In this document: positions 1 to 9,739 of the stretch, piece by piece | How the letters are laid out: each line of letters starts with the position of its first letter | Position numbering within the stretch: the stretch's first letter is position 1 | Source of the DNA: Asaia prunellae JCM 25354 | Lineage (GTDB): Bacteria > Pseudomonadota > Alphaproteobacteria > Acetobacterales > Acetobacteraceae | Assembly: GCF_000613885.1 (NCBI RefSeq) | Contig: NZ_BAJV01000008.1 | Span: forward strand, 114,150 to 178,149 | Direction: 5' to 3' | DNA length: 64,000 nucleotides | Position numbers and translations under genes: made by a program | Notes under the pieces: generated by a model | Databases searched by the model: none | Told to the model about the DNA's origin: nothing | The model's input: only the letters and a program-made list of their open reading frames with translations

Positions 1-1
1 G

Positions 2-621
2 ATCGATACGCTCTATGATGCCCATTACAAGAGCCGCGAGAAGCTGGCCTGGGAATTTGCCGCCATTCTCAACGCAGAGGCGAAAGAGCTGGAACAGGCC
101 GGTGTCGATATCATCCAGTTCGACGAGCCTGCGTTCAATGTGTTTTTTGATGAGGTGAATGACTGGGGCATCGCCACACTCGAGCGCGCCATTGAAGGGC
201 TCAAATGCCAGACCGCCGTGCATATCTGCTATGGCTACGGCATCAAGCCAATACGGACTGGAAAAAGACGCTTGGCCATGAGTGGCGCCAGTATGAGCGC
301 ACCTTCCCCAGGCTTCAGGCCTCGGCGATCGATATGGTTTCGCTGGAATGCCAGAACTCGCATGTACCAATGGAACTGATCAAATTGCTGCGTGGCAAGA
401 AGGTGATGGTGGGCGCGATCGATGTGGCCAGCAACCGGATCGAAACGCCGGAAGAAGTTGCCGCAACGCTGCGCAAAGCGCTGCAATTCGTCGACGCGGA
501 AAATCTCTGCCCCTGCACCAATTGCGGCATGGCTCCGCTCTCGCGCACTGTGGCCAGAGGCAAGCTCAAGGCGCTGGCCGCCGGCGCCGAGATCGTCCGC
601 AAGGAACTGACCTGCTCCTGA
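2..621 (+). CDS. MetE-type methionine synthase, 3' part, frameshifted
   Basis: Cobalamin-independent methionine synthase catalytic domain, which transfers a methyl group from a folate donor to homocysteine in the cytoplasm. Only the C-terminal portion is present. The zinc-site residues are readable: His and Cys in VHICYG (221-229), Glu in SLECQNS (346-348) and Cys in CTNCGMAP (523-525). The frame changes near 250: GYGIK is read in frame 2 and NTDWKK in frame 1. Restoring one G (AAG GCC AAT) gives GIKANTDWKK, so one base is missing from a GG run. I cannot tell whether this is full-length MetE or the short MetE-core form, because the start lies outside the window. The family assignment is strong; the disruption is probably a sequencing artefact. 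Confidence 0.8.
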
Positions 622-744
622 TCAGAGCTACCATATGGCTATTGCCGCCAAAATCTGTCGGCCCACGGCTGCTATTGGCCCTTCCATCCTGCGAGGGCTG
701 CTCGGCGTCCCGAAAAGCTGGATAGCGCCATCATGTAACCCCGC

Positions 745-1326
745 TTAGTCTAGAGTCCCTGTACCAAAAACCGTCATGCATGTGTCAGTCAGCCTCCCAA
801 TGCTTGAGGGTTCACTTACCCACCCTCCTGTAGCGAAAAAGGCAACACTCCCTCTTTTTCGCTCATAAGAGAGATAAGCCCCTTGTCCCCCCAAATCCGC
901 AAGATGGAGCTCGGATTCCTGGAATCTCAGATTAAACCGTCGCATTGCAACCGATAGCGTAGCGCAGGTATCGATCTTCGGAAGATACAGTATGATTCTG
1001 TCAATGAGTCCAGGCTTGAGGACAATAATTTCGATGCTGTCGATTTTATAGCCGTCCGATGTCGCGAGACCACGCATGCTGCACCGCCTGTCGGTACAGG
1101 ATGGCACCGACTCAGTCTCGTAGAGACGGGCAAGGTTGATCTCTTCAGGCCGTTTCCATGAATAGACGAGATCAAGTATCTGTCCGAGCGTCGCTCTGAC
1201 CGGAACCGGCCCGGTGTTCGGGGCCGGCTGTGCCTGAGCACTGGCCGGAGCCAGAACGGCGAGACAGAAAATCGCAAACTGCGGTTTCAATAAGAATGGC
1301 AATATTTTGCTCATGGCATTTTCCAT
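745..1326 (-). CDS. Secreted hypothetical protein
   Basis: A 193-residue protein that I do not recognise. The start is set by a GGAGG box five bases before the ATG. Residues 1-33 form a signal peptide: MENAMSK, a hydrophobic stretch ([14 protein letters not shown]), then a likely signal peptidase site at AQA/Q. The mature part is mixed alpha/beta-like and holds several cysteines (SCTDRRC, DTCATL, DTCMTV) that could form disulfides in the periplasm. It stands alone between the methionine synthase fragment and glyQ, both on the other strand. No domain was identified. Confidence 0.65.
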   Translation of the reverse strand: MENAMSKILPFLLKPQFAIFCLAVLAPASAQAQPAPNTGPVPVRATLGQILDLVYSWKRPEEINLARLYETESVPSCTDRRCSMRGLATSDGYKIDSIEIIVLKPGLIDRIILYLPKIDTCATLSVAMRRFNLRFQESELHLADLGGQGAYLSYERKRGSVAFFATGGWVSEPSSIGRLTDTCMTVFGTGTLD

Positions 1327-1468
1327 AGTCCTCCGTTTCTTTTTCGCCTGAGCTTTTTACAGAAATACTTCAGAGACAAACCACAAGGGCGTTACGATCG
1401 CTTGAGATTGGCTTGTTCCCCTCATCAGGCTAGAACGGATCGACTGAACAAGACCGGAGCCTCGATCC

Positions 1469-2355
1469 TTGACCCCCTTGCCCGAAAACGGCGGACGCCC
1501 CCTTTCCTTTCAGGATCTGATCCTGCGCCTGCATCAGTTCTGGTCGGCACAGGGCTGCGCCCTGCTTCAGCCTATGACACCGAACTGGGTGCGGGTACGC
1601 TCTCGCCGCATACAACGCTGCGGGCATTGGGGCGCAAGCCGTGGAAGGCCGCCTATGTGCAGCCCTGCCGCCGGCCGTCAGACGGGCGCTATGGTGAAAA
1701 CCCGAACCGGCTCCAGCATTATTACCAGTATCAGGTGTTGCTCAAGCCGACGCCGGAAGACAGCCAGCGCCTGCTGCTCGACAGTTATCGTGCCATCGGC
1801 ATTGACCCGGAAAAGCACGATATCCGCTTTGTCGAGGATGACTGGGAAAACCCGACCATCGGCGCCTGGGGGCTGGGCTGGGAAGTTTGGTGCGACGGTA
1901 TGGAAGTGACGCAGTTCACCTATTTCCAGCAGGTTGGCGGTATTCCGACGGTCGTTCCCTCGACCGAACTGACCTACGGGCTGGAGCGTCTGGCCATGTA
2001 TGTGCAGGGCGTCGAAAACGTCTATGACCTCGATTTCAATGGTCAGGGCCTGAAATACGGCGATGTCTTCCTGCGTGCTGAGCAGGATTATTCGCGCCAT
2101 AATTTCGAGCTGGCCGATACCGAAATGCTGATGCGCCATTTTCGCGACGCTGAAGCGGAATCGGTGCGTCTGGCCGAGGCTGGCGTGGCCCAGCCCGCCT
2201 ATGACCAGTGCGTCAAGGCCAGCCATCTGTTCAACCTGCTCGACTCACGCGGTGTCATTTCGGTGTCGGAGCGCGCCTCCTATATCGGGCGCGTGCGCAA
2301 TCTCGCAAAGCTCTGCTGCGAAACCTGGCTTGCTGGCGACGAGGAGTCGAAATAA
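1469..2355 (+). CDS. glyQ: Glycyl-tRNA synthetase alpha subunit (frameshifted)
   Basis: Alpha subunit of the alpha2beta2 glycyl-tRNA synthetase, which carries the aminoacylation site that charges tRNA-Gly. The sequence is near-canonical: [10 protein letters not shown] at the N terminus, then [37 protein letters not shown] and [14 protein letters not shown]. The proposed start is TTG, with GGAG nine bases upstream. The frame breaks near 1573: ALLQPM is in one frame and [19 protein letters not shown] in the next. Adding a T (CCT TAT GAC) gives [12 protein letters not shown]. The protein is essential, so a real null is implausible. Its stop overlaps the glyS start by one base. Confidence 0.93.
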
Positions 2356-4424
2356 TGGCCGAACTCCTTCTCGTTCTTGATTGCGAGGAAATTCCTGCCC
2401 GTATGCAGGAAAGCGCCGGTCAGGATCTGGCGCGTCTGGTTTCCGAAGCGATGGCACCGCTTTCACCGCGTAAAGTCACACCGTTCTGGGGCGCCAGACG
2501 GATCGGCCTCAGTCTGCAGATTGACGAACAGATCGCTGAATCCACCCAGTCTGAACGTGGTCCCCGCGAGAGCGCGCCCGAACAGGCACTGGCCGGATTT
2601 CTGCGCAAGCATGGCGCCGAACGCGACGCGCTGGTGCTGGAAAACGGCTTCTGGGTGCTCAATCGCACGCTGCCCGCCATCGGCGCCGCGCAGCAGATTG
2701 CCGAAACCATCCCGGCCCTGCTCTGGCGTTTTCCCTGGCCGAAATCCATGCGCTGGGGCCATGGCAGCGCCTTTACCTGGGTACGCCCGCTGCGCCGCGT
2801 GATCTGCCTGCTTGATGGTGCACTTGTGCCCTTCAGCCTGGCGACCGAAAATGACGATGCTCATGGGCTCGTTTCTGGTACGCAGACTGCTGGCCATCGC
2901 TTCATGGCGCCGGATGCTTTCGACGTGACTTCTTTCGAACAGCTCAAAAGCGAGCTGTTTGCGCGCAAGATCGTGCTTGACCCGGCGCAGCGCCTGTCGA
3001 TCATTCGCGACGGGTTGCAGGCCCAGGCAGACAAGGCCGGTCTGACACTCGTGCAGGATGACAAGCTGGTCGAGGAAGTGTCGGGTCTGGCCGAATGGCC
3101 GGTCGCTCTTCTGGGCCGTATCGACGACGCCTATATGGATCTGCCGCCTGAAGTGATGCAGGTCTCCATGCGCATCAATCAGCGTTATTTCGCGCTGCGC
3201 ACTGCAGACGGCAGGACCGCCCCGCATTTCGCCTTCATCGCGAATATGGATTTTGCCGATGGCGGTGCGCTGACCATTGCCGGCAATGAGCGCGTCCTGC
3301 GCGCGCGTTTTGCTGATGCCCGCCATTTCTGGGACCTCGACCGCAAGACGAAACTGGCCGAGCGCGTGGCCGCACTCGATGCTGTAACCTTCCATGCCAG
3401 ACTTGGTAGTCAGGGTGCACGCGTTCAGCGCATCGTGGCGCTTGCCGGTATCGTGGCTCAGGCTATGGGGCTGGATGACACGGCACAAAACCGGGCGCGG
3501 CGCGCTGCCCTTCTGGCAAAAGCCGATCTCACGACGGGCATGGTCGGGGAATTCCCCGAGCTTCAGGGCGTGATGGGCGGCTATTATGCCCGCCATGACA
3601 ATGAAGGCGATGCCGTTTCTGACGCTGTGGCAGAGCATTACATGCCACGCGGTCTGAATGACGAGACGCCACGCGCCCCGGTCTCGGTCGCTGTAGCGCT
3701 GGCCGATCGTCTGGATCTGCTGACAGCCTTCTTTGCCATGGGCGAAACGCCGAGCGGATCGGGAGACCCCTATGCGCTCCGCCGTGCGGCATTGGGCATT
3801 ATTCGCATCATTCGTGACAATGGGCTGCGTCTCGATCTGACGGCGCTGATCGCCCAGGCTGCGCAGAACCTGCCGGTAAATCTGCGTGAAGGCGGAGAAC
3901 TCGCGGCATTGCCGGGCTTTCTGGCTGAACGCCTGCGCGTTCAATTACGCAGCGAAGGCGAACGCCACGACGTGCTGGCAGCCGTGCTGGCCGGTGGACT
4001 GGACGGCGATCTGGTGCGTCTACTGGCCCGTACAACAGCACTTGCAGAAATGGTCGGTACGGATGACGGGCGCAATCTGCTGGCGGCAGGCAAGCGCGCG
4101 GCCAATATTCTGCGCATCGAAAACCGCAAGGACGGCCCGCATCAGGGCGCGCCTGACAGCGCGCTCTACGTGCAGGACGAGGAACGCGCCCTTGGCGAGG
4201 CACTTGCCTCAGCGCAGACAGCAATTCACGCCTCACTCGGGCAGGAACGATTTGCCGAGGCGATGATCGCGGCAGCGTCTCTGCGCCCCGTGCTCGACCG
4301 GTTCTTCGAAGTCGTGACGGTAAACGATCCCGATCCCACCCGTCGTCTCAACCGCCTGCGCCTACTGGCGCAGATCGGAGAGACCCTGACCGAAATCGCC
4401 GATTTCAGCCAGATCGAAGGCTGA
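2355..4424 (+). CDS. glyS: Glycyl-tRNA synthetase beta subunit
   Basis: Beta subunit (689 residues) of glycyl-tRNA synthetase, which contributes tRNA recognition and anticodon binding. The start [17 protein letters not shown] is the conserved N terminus of the family. Its ATG shares one base with the glyQ stop (TAATG), so the subunits are translationally coupled. Readable family motifs include PKSMRWG, LPPEVMQVSMRINQRYF, GEFPELQGVMGGYYA and GSGDPYALRRAALGIIRI. The frame is intact throughout. An open frame extends 49 codons upstream but lies inside glyQ and is not the start. Confidence 0.97.
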   Translation: MAELLLVLDCEEIPARMQESAGQDLARLVSEAMAPLSPRKVTPFWGARRIGLSLQIDEQIAESTQSERGPRESAPEQALAGFLRKHGAERDALVLENGFWVLNRTLPAIGAAQQIAETIPALLWRFPWPKSMRWGHGSAFTWVRPLRRVICLLDGALVPFSLATENDDAHGLVSGTQTAGHRFMAPDAFDVTSFEQLKSELFARKIVLDPAQRLSIIRDGLQAQADKAGLTLVQDDKLVEEVSGLAEWPVALLGRIDDAYMDLPPEVMQVSMRINQRYFALRTADGRTAPHFAFIANMDFADGGALTIAGNERVLRARFADARHFWDLDRKTKLAERVAALDAVTFHARLGSQGARVQRIVALAGIVAQAMGLDDTAQNRARRAALLAKADLTTGMVGEFPELQGVMGGYYARHDNEGDAVSDAVAEHYMPRGLNDETPRAPVSVAVALADRLDLLTAFFAMGETPSGSGDPYALRRAALGIIRIIRDNGLRLDLTALIAQAAQNLPVNLREGGELAALPGFLAERLRVQLRSEGERHDVLAAVLAGGLDGDLVRLLARTTALAEMVGTDDGRNLLAAGKRAANILRIENRKDGPHQGAPDSALYVQDEERALGEALASAQTAIHASLGQERFAEAMIAAASLRPVLDRFFEVVTVNDPDPTRRLNRLRLLAQIGETLTEIADFSQIEG

Positions 4425-4427
4425 GGC

Positions 4428-4823
4428 TCAGCGCCCCACCGTTTCACCCGGTGGGGCAAGCCCATGGCTGACAAGGCTGCCATTCTGATAGGCCGTTCCA
4501 AACGCAGCTATGGAAGCCCCTGTCACCAGGTCATGACCAGAAGCGCCGCCTTCACCCGGCAGAAAGCGCTTTGCAAAATTCACAATCTTTCCGGCGGTGG
4601 TACGACGCAGCGGTGGAGGCGACATGGCATGAGGCAGAGGGGCAGGCTCCCAGCCATCCTTTGTTTTTCCTGCAGAGGTTACCGGGTAATCGGGCGTCAC
4701 TTCGACCGGGACGTTCACCTGCAAGGGCAGAACAGTAGAAAAACCCTGCCTGCGGGCGACAGCTCCTGAAATCAAAAACATGCCTGTAAAAGCCACAAGG
4801 CCGAGCAGAGACAATGCACGCAT
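4428..4823 (-). CDS. Small secreted or membrane-anchored hypothetical protein
   Basis: A 131-residue protein of unknown function. The ATG is chosen because AGGAGG lies a few bases upstream. A hydrophobic N-terminal segment (LSLLGLVAFTGMFLISGAVA) followed by ARRQ suggests a signal peptide or a single membrane anchor. The rest is proline- and glycine-rich (PAPLPHAMSPPPLRR) with no recognised domain. It is convergent with glyS, and the shared hairpin overlaps its last codons. Confidence 0.55.
   Translation of the reverse strand: MRALSLLGLVAFTGMFLISGAVARRQGFSTVLPLQVNVPVEVTPDYPVTSAGKTKDGWEPAPLPHAMSPPPLRRTTAGKIVNFAKRFLPGEGGASGHDLVTGASIAAFGTAYQNGSLVSHGLAPPGETVGR
4433..4457. terminator. Hairpin between glyS and the convergent gene
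   Basis: GCCCCACCG (4433-4441) pairs perfectly with CGGTGGGGC (4449-4457) across a seven-base loop. It lies nine bases past the glyS stop. There is no clear T tract, so it may act as a bidirectional or weak terminator. Confidence 0.55.
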
Positions 4824-5004
4824 CGTTTCCTCCTGCAAAACGGCGCTCAGCGTGGCACACAGACCACCACACTCAAAAAGATTTTTCGATCAATCCATCA
4901 TATGATCGCATGAAGAAGACTGCCATTTGCTCTTGTCGCCACGACAGAAAGCGAGCGTCACTTTTTTCTACGAATGCAAGCAGAGACATTATAGGCTCTC
5001 AACC

Positions 5005-5796
5005 ATGCAGCCGAGCTTCTTTGTCAATCATGGCGGTGGGCCATGCTTCTTTCTTGAACCGAGCCCGATGCGCCGGGCCTGGGCGCCGCTTGAAACCTAT
5101 CTTGCGGGGTTCGCATCACGCCTGCCAAGGCGGCCGGATGCGCTTCTGGTTATTTCAGGCCATTGGGAAGAGACCGTGCCAAGCATCCATTTCGGCGCGT
5201 CACCCTCGCTCCTGTATGATTATGGCGGATTTCCAGCTCATACCTATGCGCTGGACTGGCCCTCTCCGGGATCCCCCCGTCTGGCAGCACGTATCAGCAC
5301 CCTGCTCGACCAGGCCGGGATCAGAAACACGCGTGAAATAACGCGCGGCTGGGATCACGGTGTGTTCGTACCGCTCAAGGTCGCTTTTCCCGATGCGGAT
5401 ATCCCGGTTGTGCAACTCTCGCTCCAGCAGGATCTCGACCCGGAATTTCATCTTGCCCTTGGTCGCGCCCTCACCCCGCTTCGGGCTGAAAACATACTGA
5501 TTATCGGTAGTGGACAATCCTACCATAACGTAAGCGGCTTCTTTTCAGGAGGCGATGCAGACCACGCAGCACGGACGTTCGACCGCTGGTTGCAAAATGC
5601 GATGCGCGACCCCTCACAGCGTGAATACGCCTTGCGAAACTGGCATCACTCTCCTGCCTCCCGTATGGCTCACCCGCGTGAGGAGCATCTTCTACCGCTC
5701 ATGGTAGTGGCCGGAGCGGCCTCAGGTGAGGCAGCCCATCTTGATTTCACAGCGACCGTCATGGGCAAATCCCTGTCCGGGTTCCGCTTTGGCTGA
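5005..5796 (+). CDS. Class III extradiol dioxygenase, DODA/YgiD type
   Basis: A 263-residue member of the LigB-like extradiol dioxygenase family (4,5-DOPA dioxygenase / YgiD branch), which opens catechol-type rings next to the diol. Candidate metal and catalytic residues are readable: His9 in NHGGGPCFF, His53 in SGHWEE, His118 in RGWDHGVFVPLK, His174 in GQSYHN and His228 in REEHLLP. The start MQPSFFVNHGGG matches the family N terminus; an upstream in-frame ATG would add 26 unrelated residues. The length is normal for the family. The substrate is not predictable from sequence. Confidence 0.88.
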   Translation: MQPSFFVNHGGGPCFFLEPSPMRRAWAPLETYLAGFASRLPRRPDALLVISGHWEETVPSIHFGASPSLLYDYGGFPAHTYALDWPSPGSPRLAARISTLLDQAGIRNTREITRGWDHGVFVPLKVAFPDADIPVVQLSLQQDLDPEFHLALGRALTPLRAENILIIGSGQSYHNVSGFFSGGDADHAARTFDRWLQNAMRDPSQREYALRNWHHSPASRMAHPREEHLLPLMVVAGAASGEAAHLDFTATVMGKSLSGFRFG

Positions 5797-5843
5797 TATC
5801 CAGCCTTCAGGACGAGTGATCTGTTTTATCGATTGTTTCGAGT

Positions 5844-5866
5844 ATATCAATCAATTGGATTGATAT
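5844..5866. promoter_or_regulatory. Perfect palindrome, candidate LysR-type operator
   Basis: ATATCAATC (5844-5852) and GATTGATAT (5858-5866) are exact reverse complements separated by AATTG. The site lies 48-70 bases before the start of a three-gene operon whose last gene is a LysR regulator. It contains an ATC-N-GAT core like LysR T-N11-A sites. Assigning it to that regulator is inference. Confidence 0.55.
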
Positions 5867-5913
5867 CCGTTTCCCCCTGATACTCTGTCCCAGTGAGAAA
5901 AACGAGGCAGATC

Positions 5914-7272
5914 ATGTCAGAAATCCACGATACCGCAATCATTGGTGCTGGAGCCAGCGCCACATTACTGGCCTGGAACTTGCGCCATCGTCATGACCGC
6001 AACTGCGTTGTAATCGACCCGACCCAGCAACCCGCCCTTGGTCTGGCTTACAGGACGCGCAGTATCGACAATCTGCTCAATGTCCCCGCCAGCGGTATGA
6101 GCGCACTGGCAGATGACTGCAGGCATTTCACAGAGTGGCTCCAAAAAAAGATTGACCCCGCTATCGACAGAGATGCCTTCATTCCCAGAGCGATATACGG
6201 GCTTTATCTTCAGGATCTGTTTCGTCAGGCCGCCCCGCTTCATGCAAGAACCCGTGTCATGTCCTGTATGCCGGACAACGATATTATCACACTCCGGCTT
6301 GAAGGCGGACGCTGCCTGAGCGCGCGTCAGATTGTGCTGGCACTCGGGCATTTTTCTCCGCCACTCCTGCCCGGCCTCTCGACTGAACTGATTCACAATC
6401 GGCATTACCATCATCAGGTCTGGGACAGTCATGTTCCTGATGCCATTGCATCAACCGATCCTGTGCTTCTGATCGGGAGCGGCCTGACGGCCATTGATCA
6501 GATCATGCAGCTTCGGGCAGCTGGTCACACCGGCAGGATAATGATCGTGTCACGCCATGCCCGTCTGCCGCAGCGTCATGACGCCACACCAAAGCTGGAT
6601 ACTCCCGTCATCACGCCCGGAAGCTGTGTGCCGCGCTGTACCGCCTATCTCCATCAGTTCAATGCCATGATGAAGCGCGGTATTCCCTGGCGGGCCTGCA
6701 TCGACAGCCTGCGCCCCGTCACAAACCAGCTCTGGACTGATCTGCCACAGGAAGAAAAAGCGCGGTTCCGTCGGCATCTGCAACGCCGCTGGGACGTCGT
6801 GCGGCATCGTATGGCACCACGCATCGCCGAAGCGCTTGATGCCGGGCTGGCAAATGGCTCGCTTTCCCTTCATGCCGGGCATCTGCAAGAAATAGAGGCA
6901 ATGACTGATGGATTGCGTGTCATGGTCAGGCATGGAGATCGTATCGACAGGTTCGAGGTTGCCCATGTTCTCAATTGCACGGGGCCGAACCTGCATTATG
7001 ACCGGGTGGATTCTCCCCTGCTGCACGATCTGTTCGCCAGAGGGCTGGCCCGTCCCGGGCAGGGAGGCGCAGGACTGGACACAACGGATGACGGACAACT
7101 CCTCGGAGAAGACAACAAGGCCCGGTTGCCGCTTTACACACTTGGCCCCGCGCGTCAGGGCACGTTATTCGAGTCGATAGCCATTCCTGAAATACGCAGC
7201 CAGGCCTATGATCTCGCCCGATTGCTCAATGGGCGCCTGGCCCGAATTCAGTTGCAGGATCTGTGTGCATGA
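5914..7272 (+). CDS. FAD/NAD(P)-binding protein (COG4529-like)
   Basis: A 452-residue flavoprotein of the FAD-NAD(P)-binding family. An N-terminal dinucleotide fold is seen in HDTAIIGAGASATLLAWNL, followed by LGLAYRT and DNLLNVPASGMSAL, which are typical of COG4529 proteins. A second glycine-rich strand (VLLIGSGLTAIDQIM) fits NAD(P) binding, and HVLNCTGPN sits near the C terminus. Start MSEIHD is preceded by GAGG; an ATG seven codons earlier is less likely. It is the first gene of an overlapping operon with a DUF202 protein and a LysR regulator. The reaction is unknown. Confidence 0.8.
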   Translation: MSEIHDTAIIGAGASATLLAWNLRHRHDRNCVVIDPTQQPALGLAYRTRSIDNLLNVPASGMSALADDCRHFTEWLQKKIDPAIDRDAFIPRAIYGLYLQDLFRQAAPLHARTRVMSCMPDNDIITLRLEGGRCLSARQIVLALGHFSPPLLPGLSTELIHNRHYHHQVWDSHVPDAIASTDPVLLIGSGLTAIDQIMQLRAAGHTGRIMIVSRHARLPQRHDATPKLDTPVITPGSCVPRCTAYLHQFNAMMKRGIPWRACIDSLRPVTNQLWTDLPQEEKARFRRHLQRRWDVVRHRMAPRIAEALDAGLANGSLSLHAGHLQEIEAMTDGLRVMVRHGDRIDRFEVAHVLNCTGPNLHYDRVDSPLLHDLFARGLARPGQGGAGLDTTDDGQLLGEDNKARLPLYTLGPARQGTLFESIAIPEIRSQAYDLARLLNGRLARIQLQDLCA

Positions 7273-7643
7273 TTAGCCGCTATACCGATCACGCAGCCAA
7301 TGAACGCACCTTTCTTGCCTGGGTACGCACTGCGCTTGCCATGGTGGCAATCGGCTGCATGCTGGCCAAATTCAATATTTTCCTTCGGCTGATCAGCTCT
7401 GAACATCACGAAGCCATGCCCACTCTTCCCGGATCTTCTGCATGGATCGGCGTCCTGACGATATGTGCCGGACTGATGCTTCTGCCAGCAAGCTGGTGGC
7501 GTTTTCGTAAGGTAAAGGAAGCTCTTTCGGCAGAAGAACCAAGAGAGATTACACTGAACGGGCTTGAGGGTCTTTTCTGCCTGTTCCTGTCCCTTCTGGT
7601 CGCCGCCATATTGCTGTCGCTTCTGGGCGTATTGCCATCGTGA
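7269..7643 (+). CDS. DUF202 membrane protein
   Basis: A 124-residue inner-membrane protein of the DUF202/YidH type. The family signature is at the N terminus: DHAANERTFLAWVRTALAMVAIG. Three membrane segments are visible, around LAMVAIGCMLAKF, WIGVLTICAGLMLLPASW and GLFCLFLSLLVAAILLSLLG. Its ATG overlaps the stop of the upstream flavoprotein (ATGA) and its own stop overlaps the start of the LysR gene, so all three are probably co-translated. The function of the family is not established. Confidence 0.85.
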   Translation: MISRYTDHAANERTFLAWVRTALAMVAIGCMLAKFNIFLRLISSEHHEAMPTLPGSSAWIGVLTICAGLMLLPASWWRFRKVKEALSAEEPREITLNGLEGLFCLFLSLLVAAILLSLLGVLPS

Positions 7644-8533
7644 CTCTCGAACAGCTTCGCATTTTCATAGCTGTTGCCGAACGACAGCATATGACCCAGG
7701 CTTCTGAAGCCCTTGCCCTGTCCCAGTCCGCTGTCAGCCATGCCATCATGACGCTGGAAAACAGCTTCGGGGTCAGATTATTCGACCGGATCGGCCGTCG
7801 TATTCTTCTGACAGATACAGGACGCGTCTTTCTGCAGGAGGCGCGCGCAGTACAGGCGCGTGCCCTTGCAGCCCGGGAGTGTCTGGAAGAGCTGGGTGGT
7901 CTGCGGGCAGGCAGTCTTCATGTCTGGGCCAGTCAGACTCTGGCCAGTTACTGGCTGCCAGCACGTCTCAACCGCTTCGCCGCTCTCTACCCCGATGTGA
8001 AGCTCGGCATGACAATCAGTAATACAGACGAGATCTGCGCCCGACTTGGTGACGGCACGATCGGGTTCGGATTGATTGAGGGCAGCGCCAGCCTTGCATC
8101 ACTCTGCACGGAGAGGCTTGCACGCGATCAACTCCTTCTCGTTGTAAGCCCGGATCATCCCTGGGCTGCAAAAGTACCGGGCACGACCGAACTTCATAAG
8201 ACACCCTGGATACTGAGAGAAAAAGGCTCCGGTACCAGAGCAAGCTTTGAAAACGCTCTGTGCTCCTGGGGAATTCTTCCTGAAAGCCTTGATATTGTCA
8301 TGGAGCTGACCTCGAACGAAGCCATAGCCACCATGATCAGCACAGGCCTTGCCGCCACGGTACTCTCGGCAAGCGTGGTTTCGGGACTGATTGAAAACGG
8401 ACTTCTCTGTCCCGTTTCCATCGCTTTTCCGGACCGTCATTTTACCCTTGCCCGTGGCGAACGAAGTCTCTCACCCGCCGAGCAGGCCTTCTGCACGTTG
8501 CTTCGCTCACAACACTTGCCAGAAGAACGCTGA
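7640..8533 (+). CDS. LysR-family transcriptional regulator
   Basis: A 297-residue LysR regulator. The N-terminal winged helix-turn-helix covers about residues 1-60 (MTLEQLRIFIAVAERQHMTQ, SQSAVSHAI, LFDRIGRRILLTDTG). The periplasmic-binding-like effector domain follows (GSLHVWASQTLASYWLP, FGLIEG, LLLVVSPDHPWA). The start is GTG, overlapping the stop of the DUF202 gene as GTGA. The effector domain resembles the CysB/CbbR-type branch. The palindrome upstream of the operon makes autoregulation plausible, but this is inference. Confidence 0.9.
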   Translation: MTLEQLRIFIAVAERQHMTQASEALALSQSAVSHAIMTLENSFGVRLFDRIGRRILLTDTGRVFLQEARAVQARALAARECLEELGGLRAGSLHVWASQTLASYWLPARLNRFAALYPDVKLGMTISNTDEICARLGDGTIGFGLIEGSASLASLCTERLARDQLLLVVSPDHPWAAKVPGTTELHKTPWILREKGSGTRASFENALCSWGILPESLDIVMELTSNEAIATMISTGLAATVLSASVVSGLIENGLLCPVSIAFPDRHFTLARGERSLSPAEQAFCTLLRSQHLPEER

Positions 8534-8584
8534 TACACTTGCAAGACAGAGCAGTCCTGTAATCCGCCTCCCGGAAAAAGGCTG

Positions 8585-9739
8585 TCACAGGTCCTTGCGT
8601 GGCGCGGGCAGATCGGGGTCGTTGCGATGCACCCAGGCGGAAAGCAGCAGACCAAAGCCGAACATCATCGTCAGCATGGCCGAACCACCATAGGAAATGA
8701 GCGGCAAAGGCACACCGCCAACAGGAATCACCCCCATGACCATCGACAGATTGACGGCGCAATAAAGGAAAAAATCGACCGAGATACCCAGAGCCAGAAG
8801 CCGCCCGAACTGGTTGCGGCTTCGCATGGCCATCAGCATGCCCCCCACAACCAGCAATGCCAGTAATCCGATTACGGATACGGCGCCAGCATACCCCCAT
8901 TCCTCACCGATCATGGTAAAAATGAAGTCAGTCTGTTTTTCAGGCAGGAAGTTCAGTTGCCCCTGCGTACCGCGCAGATAGCCCTCTCCCCACATCCCCC
9001 CAGAACCAAGCGCGATCTTGGACTGGATGATATTGTACCCTGCCCCGAGAGGATCGTGCTCAGGATGCAGAAAGGTATCAATTCGCGCCTTCTGGTAGTC
9101 ATGCAGATGGGCATAGACAAACTTGCCCAGAAACGGCACAGGCGCAACGAGCAGGGCGATCTGCCACAGGCGCATGCCAGCGGCAAAGAACATGGTGGCG
9201 CCTATCAGCCCGATAATGACTGCCGTGCCCAGATTGGGTTCCTTGAGTACAAGGCCGACCGGGATCAGCGTCAGCAATGCAGGCGGTATCAACCTCAGCG
9301 GATTACCCATACGTTTGGTGTCGATCCGGTGGAACCAGCTCGCCAGTATGAGGACCAGCGCAATCTTCGCAAATTCGGAGGGCTGGAACTGCACCCCAGC
9401 CAGATTGATCCAGCGTTCAGCACCCTTGCCCACATGGCCCATATGGAGAACCAGAGCGAGAAGCGTCACCGATACCAGATAGATCGGAATGGAGAACAGG
9501 CGCAGCAGGCGCGGACTGGTCAGCGCCACCGTGATCATCATCACCAGACCGAAACCGAAACGCACGATCTGGGGACGTGCAAAAGGCGCAGCCGACCCGC
9601 CACCCGCAGAATACAGCGCAAGATAACCGACACCAGCAAGAACACAGATCAGCAGTACATAAAGCCAGTTGATCTGAAGCAGCTTGCCCAGAAGCCGGAA
9701 ACTCGGCTCCGGACGCCAGAGACGTTTTTGCCAGTTCAC
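8585..9739 (-). CDS. rodA: Rod-shape SEDS peptidoglycan glycosyltransferase RodA
   Basis: RodA (MrdB), a polytopic SEDS-family protein that polymerises lipid II during lateral wall growth with its partner PBP2. It has 384 residues and about ten membrane segments. Family motifs include WINLAGVQFQPSEFAKIALV, LKEPNLGTAVI, FLPEKQTDFIFTMIGEEWG and VPLPLISYGGSAM. The start is GTG, overlapping the mrdA stop by one base (TAGTG), which couples the two enzymes of the elongasome. It is the last gene of the mreB-mreC-mreD-mrdA-rodA operon. Confidence 0.97.
   Translation of the reverse strand: MNWQKRLWRPEPSFRLLGKLLQINWLYVLLICVLAGVGYLALYSAGGGSAAPFARPQIVRFGFGLVMMITVALTSPRLLRLFSIPIYLVSVTLLALVLHMGHVGKGAERWINLAGVQFQPSEFAKIALVLILASWFHRIDTKRMGNPLRLIPPALLTLIPVGLVLKEPNLGTAVIIGLIGATMFFAAGMRLWQIALLVAPVPFLGKFVYAHLHDYQKARIDTFLHPEHDPLGAGYNIIQSKIALGSGGMWGEGYLRGTQGQLNFLPEKQTDFIFTMIGEEWGYAGAVSVIGLLALLVVGGMLMAMRSRNQFGRLLALGISVDFFLYCAVNLSMVMGVIPVGGVPLPLISYGGSAMLTMMFGFGLLLSAWVHRNDPDLPAPRKDL

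Noticed and set aside
2463..3944. A 493-codon leftward open frame opposite glyS
   Set aside because: It lies fully within glyS, is unlike a protein in composition, and glyS is the conserved reading.
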